Part shown: positions 7,730-15,775 of the stretch, piece after piece | How the letters are laid out: the number at the start of each line of letters is the position of its first letter | How positions within the stretch are numbered: the stretch's first letter is position 1 | Assembly (NCBI GenBank): GCA_023150455.1 | Contig: JAKLKW010000035.1 | Span: forward strand, 1 to 38,046 | Origin: Alphaproteobacteria bacterium | GTDB lineage: Bacteria; Pseudomonadota; Alphaproteobacteria; JAEULC01 | DNA length: 38,046 nucleotides | Direction: 5' to 3' | Notes under the pieces: generated by a model | The model's database searches: none | What the model was told of the DNA's origin: nothing | Seen by the model: only the letters and a program-made list of their open reading frames with translations | Program-made: the position numbers and the translations under genes

Positions 7730-8889
7730 CGGCAGAGCTCGCCGATCCGGTCGACGCCTTCGTCGAGCGTGCCGTAGCGCAGCTCGCGGCAGTCGATCTC
7801 CTCGATCCACCGCACGAAGCGCTCGACCGTGCGCGCGTCCAGCTCGGCCCCAAGCGGGCACAGGCCGCCCATCAGGCGCGTCAGCGCCTCGGGCTTCGCC
7901 AGCGGTACGAGGCCGCCCTCGAGCGACGCGGTGCGGCAGGGGAAGACGATCGCGGTGACGCGCCGGCTCCGCGCGCGATCGCGTTTCGGCGGCAAGAGGT
8001 AGCGCGCGCGCTTGCCGTCGCCGCGGACATTGATGCCGAGGAATTCCAGCTCGGGATAGCGCGGCGCCAGCAGCCGCCACGAGCCGTCCTTCAGGCAGAT
8101 CGGCAGCGCCATCGGCCGCGCCGCCAGCGATTCGCGCGCCAGCACGACCGTGTCGTCGCCCAAGAGCCGGAAGCCGTCCGCCGACAGAGCCGCCGCCAGC
8201 GTGCTCTTGCCGCTGCCGGACGGGCCCGGGATCAGCACGCAGGAGCGGCCGCGGCCGACGGCGGCGGCATGCACCGCGAACAGGTCGCCGCTGCGGGCGA
8301 GCACGACCTCGACCATGCGCGCCTTGACCATGGGCAGCACCTGGTCGGCGCGCCAGCACCGGTCGGTGACCGCTCCGTCCACGCGCAGCTGGAACCGGTC
8401 GCCGCGGCAGGTCAGATCGAACGCGATGGCGTCGCCGTTGCCCGCGTCGGTGCGCAGCAGCGAGAAGGCGCGGGCAAGCTCGCCGCCCGGCATGGACGGA
8501 CCGCAGCGCAAATGGACGGTCTGGTCGAGCAACCGCAACGTCAGCGCGCTCTGCCACGGCCCGCGCACGGGCGCGGCCGCTGCCGTGCGAGCCGGCTCGG
8601 CGCCGGCGAGCGGCGCGGCCACGACGCTCAGCCGTTGCCGCGACGCGAGCACGCTGCGCACATGGGTCTCGGCCGCCTCGCGCGGAAACCCGAAGGTCGC
8701 GCACAGATTGCCGACGATGACGGAAGCGGGGACGCGCTGCTCCAGATACGTCCAGATATAGGCCGCCGTCGCGTTCAGCTCGTACAGCCGCTGCGCCGCC
8801 GCGTCGAACAGCACGGCCGTGTCCTCGAGATAATGCAGCGTGAAGCGCGCCGAGGCGGCTCCGGCCGTTGCTGGATGGAGGTCGAGCAT
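7726..8889 (-). CDS. PqqD domain fused to HPr-kinase-like P-loop protein
   Basis: 387 aa. Residues 1-90 form a PqqD-like domain (YLEDTAVLFDAAAQRLYELN, TAAYIWTYLE, FGFPREAAETHVRSVL). Residues about 110-387 form an HprK-like kinase: VHAAAVG around H207, Walker A GPSGSGKST at 222-230, and LLGDDTVVL with the paired aspartates D245-D246. PqqD domains bind leader peptides as RRE elements. HprK-like kinases of RiPP clusters phosphorylate peptides rather than the PTS protein HPr. The gene leads a two-gene operon with the nucleotidyltransferase, facing the two leader-type small genes. No PTS gene is nearby. Substrate is inferred, not shown. Confidence 0.88.
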   Translation of the reverse strand: MLDLHPATAGAASARFTLHYLEDTAVLFDAAAQRLYELNATAAYIWTYLEQRVPASVIVGNLCATFGFPREAAETHVRSVLASRQRLSVVAAPLAGAEPARTAAAAPVRGPWQSALTLRLLDQTVHLRCGPSMPGGELARAFSLLRTDAGNGDAIAFDLTCRGDRFQLRVDGAVTDRCWRADQVLPMVKARMVEVVLARSGDLFAVHAAAVGRGRSCVLIPGPSGSGKSTLAAALSADGFRLLGDDTVVLARESLAARPMALPICLKDGSWRLLAPRYPELEFLGINVRGDGKRARYLLPPKRDRARSRRVTAIVFPCRTASLEGGLVPLAKPEALTRLMGGLCPLGAELDARTVERFVRWIEEIDCRELRYGTLDEGVDRIGELCR

Positions 8890-9087
8890 GGAACGCTGGC
8901 AGTCGAACCGATGCCGATGGCGGACAGGCCGACGTTAGCCGCGGCAGCGTCGTGCCGGCCGTGAGCAATCTGTGACAATGCCCCGGTACTCGCGCCTTGG
9001 TGATTCGCGGATCGTCTCGCGCGGGCGGGCCGGCGGTTTGTCCGCCGGCCGTTTGACCTTTCTCGCGGGTGCCGTTAACCATCGCGC

Positions 9088-10248
9088 ATGACCGATGATC
9101 CCCGCAGCGCGCCGAAGCGCCGTCCCGAGACCCTCGCGGCGCAAGCCCTGGGATGGATCGATCGCGCCAGCGGCTCGGTCGCGCCACCCATCTATCCCTC
9201 CACGACCTATGCCCGCGGCGAGGACTACCAGCTACTCGCCGGGCGTACCTATGCGCGCGACCAGTCGGCCGCCTTCGCCCAGCCCGAGGCGCTGCTGGCG
9301 GCGCTGGAAGGCGGCGCCGCCGCGGCGCTGTTCGGCTCGGGCATGGCGGCGGCGACCGCGGTGTTCCAGGCGCTGAAGCCGGGCGACCACGTCGTCGTGC
9401 AGGAGAATCTCTACTTCAACGTTCCCGTGTGGCTCAGGCAATGGGCCGAGCCCTGGGGGCTCGAGGTCGGCTTCGTGCCGACCGGCGACGTCGAGGCGAT
9501 CGCGGCCGCCATGCGCCCGGGCGCGACCAGGCTGGTCTGGATCGAGACACCCGCCAACCCGACCTGGGCCGTGACCGACATCGCGGCGGTCGCCGGGATC
9601 GCCCACGGCGCCGGCGCGCTCCTCGGCGTCGACAGCACCGCGGCCTCGCCGGTGCTGACGCGGCCGATCGCGCTCGGCGCCGACATCGTCATGCACTCGG
9701 CCACCAAGTTCCTGAACGGGCACAGCGACGTGCTCGCCGGCGCGCTGGTGACCGCGCGCGACGACGCGTTCTGGTCGCGCATCAAGCAGGTGCGCGCGCT
9801 CGGCGGCGCCGTGCTCGGCGCGCTGGAGGCATGGCTGCTCATGCGCGGCATGCGCACGATGCATCTGCGCGTGCGCCGCCAGTCGGACAGCGCGCTCGCC
9901 GTCGCGCGGCATTTCCGCAACCACCCGAAGCTGGTCGGCGTTTGCTACCCCGGCCTCGAGGACGACCCCGGCCATGGCGTGGCCCGGCGCCAGATGCAAG
10001 GGGGCTTCGGCGGCATGCTGTCGCTGCGTTTCAAGGGCGGCGCGCCTGCCGTGCTTGCCTTCGTGGCGCGGCTCGAGGTGTTCGTGCGCGCCACCTCGCT
10101 CGGCGGCGTCGAAAGCCTGGTCGAGCACCGCGGCACCGCCGAGGGGCCGGACAGCCCGGTGCCGAAGGACCTGCTGCGCGTCTCCATCGGCATCGAGCAT
10201 GTCGACGACCTGATCGCCGATCTCGAACAGGCCTTCGCCGCGATCTGA
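9088..10248 (+). CDS. Cys/Met metabolism PLP-dependent enzyme (cystathionine synthase/lyase family)
   Basis: 386 aa fold-type I PLP enzyme. PPIYPSTTY at 33-41, Y55 in RTYAR, SGMAA at 84-88, IETPANPTW at 152-160, D182 in GVDSTAASPVL and the Schiff-base lysine K207 in SATKFLNGHSD are all present. C-terminal SLGGVESLVEHR matches the family. Such enzymes interconvert cysteine, homocysteine and methionine precursors (cystathionine gamma-synthase, beta- or gamma-lyase, O-acylhomoserine sulfhydrylase); sequence reading alone does not settle which. TTAACCAT at 9075-9082 sits just upstream. It is divergent from the PqqD-kinase gene. Confidence 0.92.
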   Translation: MTDDPRSAPKRRPETLAAQALGWIDRASGSVAPPIYPSTTYARGEDYQLLAGRTYARDQSAAFAQPEALLAALEGGAAAALFGSGMAAATAVFQALKPGDHVVVQENLYFNVPVWLRQWAEPWGLEVGFVPTGDVEAIAAAMRPGATRLVWIETPANPTWAVTDIAAVAGIAHGAGALLGVDSTAASPVLTRPIALGADIVMHSATKFLNGHSDVLAGALVTARDDAFWSRIKQVRALGGAVLGALEAWLLMRGMRTMHLRVRRQSDSALAVARHFRNHPKLVGVCYPGLEDDPGHGVARRQMQGGFGGMLSLRFKGGAPAVLAFVARLEVFVRATSLGGVESLVEHRGTAEGPDSPVPKDLLRVSIGIEHVDDLIADLEQAFAAI

Positions 10249-10278
10249 GCGCGGCCGGTCGCAAGGAAAGGGACTTGG

Positions 10279-10893
10279 ATGATCGATCTCTACACCTGGA
10301 GCACGCCGAACGGGCGCAAAGTCTCCATCATGCTCGAGGAGCTGGGCCTGCCCTACCGCGTGTTCCCGATCGACATCGGCAAGGGCGACCAGTTCTCGTC
10401 CGACTTCGTCAAGATCAACCCCAACAGCAAGATCCCGGCGATCGTCGATCACGAGGGACCGGGCAACCAGCCGCTTGCGCTGTTCGAGTCCGGCGCGATC
10501 CTGATCTACCTGGCGGACAAGACCGATATGCTCCTGCCCAAGGGGCCGACGGTGTACTACCAGACGCTGCAATGGCTGATGTTCCAGATGGGCGGCGTCG
10601 GCCCGATGTTCGGCCAGGCGCATCATTTCCGCCGCTTCGCGCCCGAGAAGATCCCCTACGCGATCGAGCGCTACACCAAGGAGGCGCGGCGCCTCTACGG
10701 CGTCATGGACAAGCAGCTCGAGACCCACGAGTTCCTGGCCGGGCCGTACACGATCGCCGACGTTGCCACGTTCCCGTGGGCGGCGCGGCACGAATGGCAC
10801 GGCGTCGACCTCGACGAGGTGCCGAACGTGAAGCGCTGGTACGACACCATCGCCCAGCGCCCGGCGGTGAAGAAGGGCATGGCGGTGCCCTGA
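10279..10893 (+). CDS. Glutathione S-transferase family protein (YfcG/YghU-like)
   Basis: 204 aa. The N-terminal thioredoxin fold starts MIDLYTWSTPNGRKVSIMLEE, with the TPN motif in the active-site position used by Nu-class GSTs. NPNSKIPAI and ALFESGAILIYLADK form the glutathione-binding cis-Pro and ES motifs. The all-alpha C-terminal domain includes QWLMFQMGGVGPMFGQAHHF, which is typical of the YfcG/YghU group. These have disulfide-bond reductase or peroxidase activity with glutathione. It follows the PLP enzyme by 30 bp, with AAGGAAAGGG as a strong SD, so they may be co-transcribed. Confidence 0.92.
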   Translation: MIDLYTWSTPNGRKVSIMLEELGLPYRVFPIDIGKGDQFSSDFVKINPNSKIPAIVDHEGPGNQPLALFESGAILIYLADKTDMLLPKGPTVYYQTLQWLMFQMGGVGPMFGQAHHFRRFAPEKIPYAIERYTKEARRLYGVMDKQLETHEFLAGPYTIADVATFPWAARHEWHGVDLDEVPNVKRWYDTIAQRPAVKKGMAVP

Positions 10894-10903
10894 CGGGGCG
10901 CCC

Positions 10904-11074
10904 GGCGCGCGCTGATCCGCGCGCCGAGCATTTAATCGGGCGGCCGGATCGGCGGCCGCCGGCGCGCGCTGATCCGCGCGCCGAACATTTGATCGGGCGG
11001 CCGGATCGGCGGCCGCCGGCGCGCGCTGATCCGCGCGCCGAACATTTGGTTGGGCGGCCGGATCGGCGGCCGCC
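10904..11074. repeat. Three tandem 57-bp repeats with internal hairpins
   Basis: Units at 10904-10960, 10961-11017 and 11018-11074 are the same length; units 1 and 2 differ at two positions and unit 3 by a few more around the central ATTTGATCG. Each unit holds two inverted repeats: GGCGCGCG/CGCGCGCC around CTGATC, and GGCGGCC/GGCCGCC around 8 nt. They fill the gap between the GST gene and zwf, ending 19 bp before the zwf start. They could fold as RNA hairpins and act on termination or mRNA stability. Confidence 0.95.
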
Positions 11075-11093
11075 GTGCGCTGAAGGCAACGCC

Positions 11094-12569
11094 ATGTCCG
11101 ACGACGATCGCGTCGCCCCGTTCGATCTGGTCGTCTTCGGCGGCGCCGGCGACCTTGCCATGCGCAAGCTGCTGCCGGCGCTGTACGAGCGCGAGCGCGA
11201 CCGGCGCCTGCCCGAGGACGGGCACGTCCTCGCGGTCGCGCGCTCGCCCATGACGGAAGAGGAATACCGCGCCCGCGCGAAGCAGGCGCTCGAGACCCAC
11301 GTGCCGCGCGAGACCCTGGAGCCGGCGCTGGTCGCGCGCTTCATCAAGCGCCTCGGCTACGTCGCCTGCGACGCGGCGAACCCGCAGGACCTCGCCCGGC
11401 TCAAGCCGAGGCTGCCGGACCGCGGCCATGTGCGCGCCTTCTACCTCGCGACCGCGCCCAACCTGTTCGGTCCGATCTGCCAGGCGCTCGGCGCCGCGGG
11501 CATGGCCGTGCCCGGATCGCGCGTCGTGCTGGAGAAGCCGATCGGGCACGACCTCGCCTCCTCGCGCGCCGTCAACGACCAGGTCGGCGCCGTCTTCGCC
11601 GAGGACCGCGTCTTCCGCATCGACCACTATCTCGGCAAGGAGACGGTGCAGAACCTGATGGCGCTGCGCTTCGCCAACCGCCTGTTCGAGCGGCTGTGGG
11701 ACGCCGGCGAGATCGACCACGTGCAGATCACCGTCGCCGAGACGCTCGGCGTCGAAGGCCGCGGCGACTACTACGACCGCACGGGCGCGCTGCGCGACAT
11801 GGTGCAGAACCACCTGATGCAGCTCCTGTGCCTGGTCGCCATGGAGCCGCCGGCGCGGCTCGACGCCGACGCGGTGCGGGATGAGAAGGTGAAAGTCCTG
11901 AAGTCGCTCAAGCCCGTCGCCGGCCCCGAAGCGGCGCAGGCGACCGTGCGCGGCCAGTACATGGCCGGCGCGATCGACGGCCAGGCCGTGCCGGCCTACG
12001 CTCAGGAGATCGGGCGCAACGCGCAGACGCTGACCGAGACCTTCGTGGCGTTGCGCGTGCACGTCGAGAACTGGCGCTGGGCGGGCGTGCCCTTCTACCT
12101 GCGCACCGGCAAGCGCCTGGCGGAACGGCGCTCCGAGATCGTGGTGCAGTTCCGTGCCGTGCCGCACCTGATCTTCCCGCCCAGCGCCGGCGAGCTGGTC
12201 GACAACCGGCTGGTGATCCGCCTGCAGCCGGACGAGGGCATCCACCTGGTGCTGACCACCAAGACGCCGACGCCGGGCAGGCTCCGGCTGCAGCGCGCCG
12301 CACTCAACCTGAGCTTCGCCGAGACGCTGCACGGGCGCATGCCCGACGCCTACGAGCGCCTGGTGACCGACGTGCTGCGCGGCAACCAGACGCTGTTCAT
12401 GCGGCGCGACGAGGTCGACTGGGCCTGGCGCTTCATCGAGCCGATCCACGACGCCTGGGACGCCGCCGGCGACGCGCCCAAGCACTACCCCGCCGGCAGC
12501 TGGGGGCCGGCCGCCTCGACCGTGCTGATCGCCCGCGACGGGCGGGCCTGGCGCGAGGAGCTGGTGTAG
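11094..12569 (+). CDS. zwf: Glucose-6-phosphate 1-dehydrogenase
   Basis: 491 aa, the normal family length. The Rossmann motif is VFGGAGDLAMRKLLPAL at 14-30. VLEKPIGHD at 145-153 and the active-site signature RIDHYLGKE at 175-183 (substrate-binding H178 and K182) are intact. C-terminal RTGKRL and GNQTLFMRRDEVDWAWRFI are also characteristic. It oxidises glucose-6-phosphate to 6-phosphogluconolactone in the cytoplasm, feeding the pentose phosphate and Entner-Doudoroff routes. No pgl or edd gene follows, which is less usual. ATG at 11094 is preceded by GAAGG and three 57-bp repeats, so its leader may be structured. Confidence 0.97.
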   Translation: MSDDDRVAPFDLVVFGGAGDLAMRKLLPALYERERDRRLPEDGHVLAVARSPMTEEEYRARAKQALETHVPRETLEPALVARFIKRLGYVACDAANPQDLARLKPRLPDRGHVRAFYLATAPNLFGPICQALGAAGMAVPGSRVVLEKPIGHDLASSRAVNDQVGAVFAEDRVFRIDHYLGKETVQNLMALRFANRLFERLWDAGEIDHVQITVAETLGVEGRGDYYDRTGALRDMVQNHLMQLLCLVAMEPPARLDADAVRDEKVKVLKSLKPVAGPEAAQATVRGQYMAGAIDGQAVPAYAQEIGRNAQTLTETFVALRVHVENWRWAGVPFYLRTGKRLAERRSEIVVQFRAVPHLIFPPSAGELVDNRLVIRLQPDEGIHLVLTTKTPTPGRLRLQRAALNLSFAETLHGRMPDAYERLVTDVLRGNQTLFMRRDEVDWAWRFIEPIHDAWDAAGDAPKHYPAGSWGPAASTVLIARDGRAWREELV

Positions 12570-12739
12570 GTCGCAGCCGGCGGCACGTTGCACCCGTCGC
12601 GTGCCATCTGATAGCGTTCCTGCCGCGGGGGCACGGCAGACTCCCCGTCCCACCAAGACGCCGCTTCCGCCCGACGGACCGGCTCCAAGCTCTGCTACTG
12701 GCCGGCGGCTGCAACGATGCCGCGGGCGTAGCGTGAGGC

Positions 12740-13942
12740 ATGACCGCAACTTCGCATCCCACCATCTACCTGTTCGCCGCGCGGGGCCTGCGCGACTTCG
12801 CCGACGGCTTCGTCGCCGTGCTGCTGCCGGCCTACCTGACCCTCTTGGGATGCACGCCGTTCCAGGTCGGCGTGCTGGCGACGGCGGCGCTGCTCGGCTC
12901 CTCGCTGCTGACGCTCGCCACCGGCTTCCTCGGCGCGCGCTACGACCATCGCCAGATGCTGCTCGGCGCCGCCTGCCTGATGGTCGCAACCGGCGTCGCC
13001 TTCGCGCTGGTCGACGACTTCGCGGTCCTGTTGGTCGTGGCCTTCGCCGGCACGGTCAACCCGTCCGGCGGCAGCGTCAGCGTGTTCGTGCCGCTGGAGC
13101 ACGCGGCGCTGACGCAAGCCGCGGCCGACGCCGACCGCACGAAGATGTTCGCGCGCTACAGCCTGGCGGGCGCGCTGGCCGGCGCGCTCGGCGCGCTGGC
13201 GGCCGCGGCACCCGACCTGATGGCGCCGCTCGGCCTCGGGCCGCTCGGCGCCATCAAGGCGATGTTCGTGCTCTACGCCCTGCTCGGCCTCGCCGGCGGG
13301 CTCTTCTATGCCCGCATCCCGCGCGCGCCCGTGGCCGCGGGCCAGCCGGCCCGGGCGCCGCTCGGCCCGTCGCGGCGCATCGTCTACAAGCTGGCGGCGC
13401 TGTTCTGCATCGATTCCTTCGGCGGCGGCTTCGTCGTGCAGTCGCTGCTGGCGCTCTGGCTGTTCGAGCAGTTCGACCTGTCGCTCGCCGCCGCCAGCGT
13501 GTTCTTCTTCTGGTCGGGCGTGCTGTCGGCTTTCTCCTTCCCGGTGGCCGCCTGGCTGTCGCGCCATATCGGCCTCGTCAACACGATGGTCTACACGCAC
13601 ATCCCGTCGAGCCTCAGCCTGATCGTGGCCGCCTTCGCGCCGACCCTGCCGCTCGCGCTGGCGCTGCTCCTGGTCCGCTCCGCGCTGTCGCAGATGGACG
13701 TGCCGACGCGCTCGTCCTACGTGATGGCGGTGGTGACCGCGCCCGAGCGCGCCGCGGCGGCCAGCTTCACCTCGGTCCCGCGCAGCCTCGCCTCCGCCAT
13801 CAGCCCGACCTTCGCCGGCGCGCTGATGGCCGCGTCGTTCCGCGCCTGGCCGCTGGTCATCTGCGGCGTGCTGAAGATCGCCTACGACCTCCTGCTGCTG
13901 CTGCAGTTCCGGCACGTGAAGCCGCCGGAGGAGCGGCGCTGA
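12740..13942 (+). CDS. MFS transporter
   Basis: 400 aa with about 12 hydrophobic segments in two halves separated by a basic/proline loop near residues 196-215. ARGLRDFADGFVAVLLPAYL at the first span and GARYDHRQMLLG in loop 2-3 (the MFS motif A position) identify the superfamily. The C-terminal half has DVPTRSSYVMAVV and RAAAASFTSVPRSLASA. Family members of this kind export small solutes or drugs, but the substrate is not predictable. It stands alone, 170 bp after zwf, with no operon partner. Confidence 0.88.
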   Translation: MTATSHPTIYLFAARGLRDFADGFVAVLLPAYLTLLGCTPFQVGVLATAALLGSSLLTLATGFLGARYDHRQMLLGAACLMVATGVAFALVDDFAVLLVVAFAGTVNPSGGSVSVFVPLEHAALTQAAADADRTKMFARYSLAGALAGALGALAAAAPDLMAPLGLGPLGAIKAMFVLYALLGLAGGLFYARIPRAPVAAGQPARAPLGPSRRIVYKLAALFCIDSFGGGFVVQSLLALWLFEQFDLSLAAASVFFFWSGVLSAFSFPVAAWLSRHIGLVNTMVYTHIPSSLSLIVAAFAPTLPLALALLLVRSALSQMDVPTRSSYVMAVVTAPERAAAASFTSVPRSLASAISPTFAGALMAASFRAWPLVICGVLKIAYDLLLLLQFRHVKPPEERR

Positions 13943-14091
13943 TCGGCGCCGAGCGAATCTACCGATAGGCTCGCGCCCACCCCCGCTTCGGCCCAAGCCT
14001 CGGCGGTGCAAGGCAAAAGGCGGCTCGGTTTCCCATAACCCCTTGTCCGGGTTACCTTTGCGGCCGAAACGCACGGGGGAGCTCCACGCCG

Positions 14092-15096
14092 ATGGCCGAG
14101 GGCCGCATTCTGGTGACCGGCGCCGACGGGTTCATCGGTTCGCACCTGGTCGAGGCGCTGGTCGCGGCCGGCCGTCCGGTCCGCGCCTTCGTCCTCTACA
14201 ACTCGTTCGACTCGCGCGGCTGGCTCGACCACGTCGCGCCCGCGACGCTCGCCAAGGTCGAGATCGTGGCCGGCGACCTGCGCGACGGCCCGGCCGTCGC
14301 GCGCGCGATGGAGGGCTGCACGCAGGTGCTGCACCTGGGCGCGCTGATCGGCATTCCCTACTCCTACGCCGCGCCGGAGTCCTATATCGACGTGAACGTC
14401 AAAGGCACGCTGCACGTGGTCGAGGCGGCGCGCCGGCACGGCGTCGAGAAGGTCGTGGTCACCTCGACCTCCGAGGTCTACGGCACGGCGCAGCGCGTGC
14501 CGATCGACGAGGACCACCCACTGGTCGGCCAGTCGCCCTATGCCGCCAGCAAGATCGGCGCCGACCAGATCGCGCTCGCCTACTGGCGCAGCTTCGGCGT
14601 GCCGGTCGCCGTGGTGCGCCCGTTCAACACCTTCGGGCCGCGCCAGTCCGCGCGCGCCGTCATTCCCACGATCATCACCCAGCTCGCCGGCGGCGCCGAA
14701 CGCATCAGGCTCGGCGCGCTCAAGCCGACGCGCGACCTCAGCTACGTGGCCGACACCGTGTCGGGCATGATCGCGACGCTCGATTGCGAACGCGCGGTGG
14801 GCGAGACCATCAACCTCGGCAGCGGGCACGAGATCGCGATCGGCGACCTGGCGCTGCTGATCGCGCGGCTGATGGGCCGCAAGGCGGCGATCGAGAGCGA
14901 ATCCTCGCGCCTCAGGCCCGCCGGCAGCGAGGTCGAGCGCCTGCTGGCGGACAACCGCAAGGCCAAGCGCGTGATGAACTGGTCGCCGGCCTATGGCGGC
15001 GAGGACGGCCTGGCGCGCGGCCTGGAGGCGACCATCGCCTGGTTCCGCGATCCCGCCAACCTGGCGCGCTACCGCGCCGGCCAATACACCGTATGA
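14092..15096 (+). CDS. legB: NAD-dependent sugar 4,6-dehydratase, LegB type
   Basis: 334 aa extended SDR. TGADGFIGSH at 9-18 binds NAD; the catalytic set is TSTSEVYG at 124-131 with Y150 and K154 in SPYAASK. Signatures shared with LegB of Campylobacter are FVLYNSFDSRGWLD, HLGALIGIPYSYAAPESYID and RPFNTFGPRQSARAVIPTII. LegB converts GDP-N-acetylglucosamine to the 4-keto-6-deoxy sugar in legionaminic acid synthesis. It starts the plus-strand sugar operon and is followed 10 bp later by the acetyltransferase gene. Assignment to LegB rather than a generic epimerase rests on these motifs and the PtmE-type gene in the window. Confidence 0.9.
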   Translation: MAEGRILVTGADGFIGSHLVEALVAAGRPVRAFVLYNSFDSRGWLDHVAPATLAKVEIVAGDLRDGPAVARAMEGCTQVLHLGALIGIPYSYAAPESYIDVNVKGTLHVVEAARRHGVEKVVVTSTSEVYGTAQRVPIDEDHPLVGQSPYAASKIGADQIALAYWRSFGVPVAVVRPFNTFGPRQSARAVIPTIITQLAGGAERIRLGALKPTRDLSYVADTVSGMIATLDCERAVGETINLGSGHEIAIGDLALLIARLMGRKAAIESESSRLRPAGSEVERLLADNRKAKRVMNWSPAYGGEDGLARGLEATIAWFRDPANLARYRAGQYTV

Positions 15097-15106
15097 AGCG
15101 CGCGGC

Positions 15107-15775
15107 ATGAACGCGCGCTTCGCGTTGACGCAGGACTTGGTGTTGATCGGCGCCGGCGGGCACGGCCGCGTGCTGATGGCGGCGATCGACCTGCAGGGCG
15201 GCTGGGTCGTCGGCGTCAGCGACCCGAAGCTGGCGGCGGGCGGCACGGCGCCCGGCGGCCAGCCCGTGCTCGGCGAAGACGAGCTGCTCCAGCGCTGCCC
15301 GCCCGACAAGGTGATGCTGGTCAACGGCGTCGGCTCGACCGGCGCGCCGCGGGCGCGGCACGACGTCTTCGCGCGGTGGCGCGCGCAGGGCTACCGCTTC
15401 GCCGCCATCGTGCATCCGTCCGCCTTCATCGCCGCCGGCGCCGCGGTCGGCGAAGGCGTGCAGGTCATGGCCGGCGCCGTGGTGCAGAACGACGCGCGCA
15501 TCGGCGCCAACAGCCTGGTCAACACGCGCGCCGGCGTCGACCACGACTGCGTCCTGGGCGAGACGGTGCACCTGGCGCCCGGCGTCACGCTGTCCGGCGG
15601 CGTGACGATCGGCGACCGCACGCATGTCGGCACCGGCGCCTGCGTGATCCAGGGCGTGCGCATCGGCAGCGACGTGCTGATCGGCGCCGGCGCCGTCATC
15701 GTCGGCGACGTCGCCGACGGGGCACGCGTGGCGCCCGGCGCGGTTGCCGGCGAGCGAAAGGAATCCCCGCGATGA
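15107..15775 (+). CDS. NeuD/LegH-type sugar acetyltransferase
   Basis: 222 aa. An N-terminal Rossmann-like PglD_N domain (VLIGAGGHGRVLMAAID, 12-28) is followed by a left-handed beta-helix of hexapeptide repeats from about 105 to 212 (VGEGVQVMAGAVV, IGANSLVNTRAGVDHD, IGDRTHVGTGACV). H146 in GVDHD is the expected catalytic base. Such enzymes N-acetylate the 4-amino group of a UDP- or GDP-4-amino-4,6-dideoxy sugar with acetyl-CoA (LegH/PglD) or O-acetylate sialic acids (NeuD). The position after legB favours the LegH step. Its stop overlaps the next gene (ATGA at 15772-15775). Confidence 0.85.
   Translation: MNARFALTQDLVLIGAGGHGRVLMAAIDLQGGWVVGVSDPKLAAGGTAPGGQPVLGEDELLQRCPPDKVMLVNGVGSTGAPRARHDVFARWRAQGYRFAAIVHPSAFIAAGAAVGEGVQVMAGAVVQNDARIGANSLVNTRAGVDHDCVLGETVHLAPGVTLSGGVTIGDRTHVGTGACVIQGVRIGSDVLIGAGAVIVGDVADGARVAPGAVAGERKESPR

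Noticed and set aside
5892..8889. Lasso-peptide cluster
   Set aside because: Only the PqqD, kinase and nucleotidyltransferase parts are present. No cyclase (asparagine synthetase-like) or B2 protease is found, and the small proteins lack an obvious Gly/Asp/Glu ring core.
6617..9187. Very long open frame on the minus strand (856 codons)
   Set aside because: Its C-terminal part is the real nucleotidyltransferase (start at 7729). The upstream part is the out-of-frame shadow of the PqqD-kinase gene, with low-complexity Arg/Ala/Gly sequence.
10904..11074. CRISPR-like array
   Set aside because: Units are directly adjacent 57-mers with no spacers, and there are only three; no cas gene is present.
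9153..11093. Open frame upstream of and continuous with zwf, including a 19-aa repeat
   Set aside because: It is the +2 shadow of the PLP enzyme and GST genes, joined by the 57-bp repeats. zwf starts at 11094 with its own SD.
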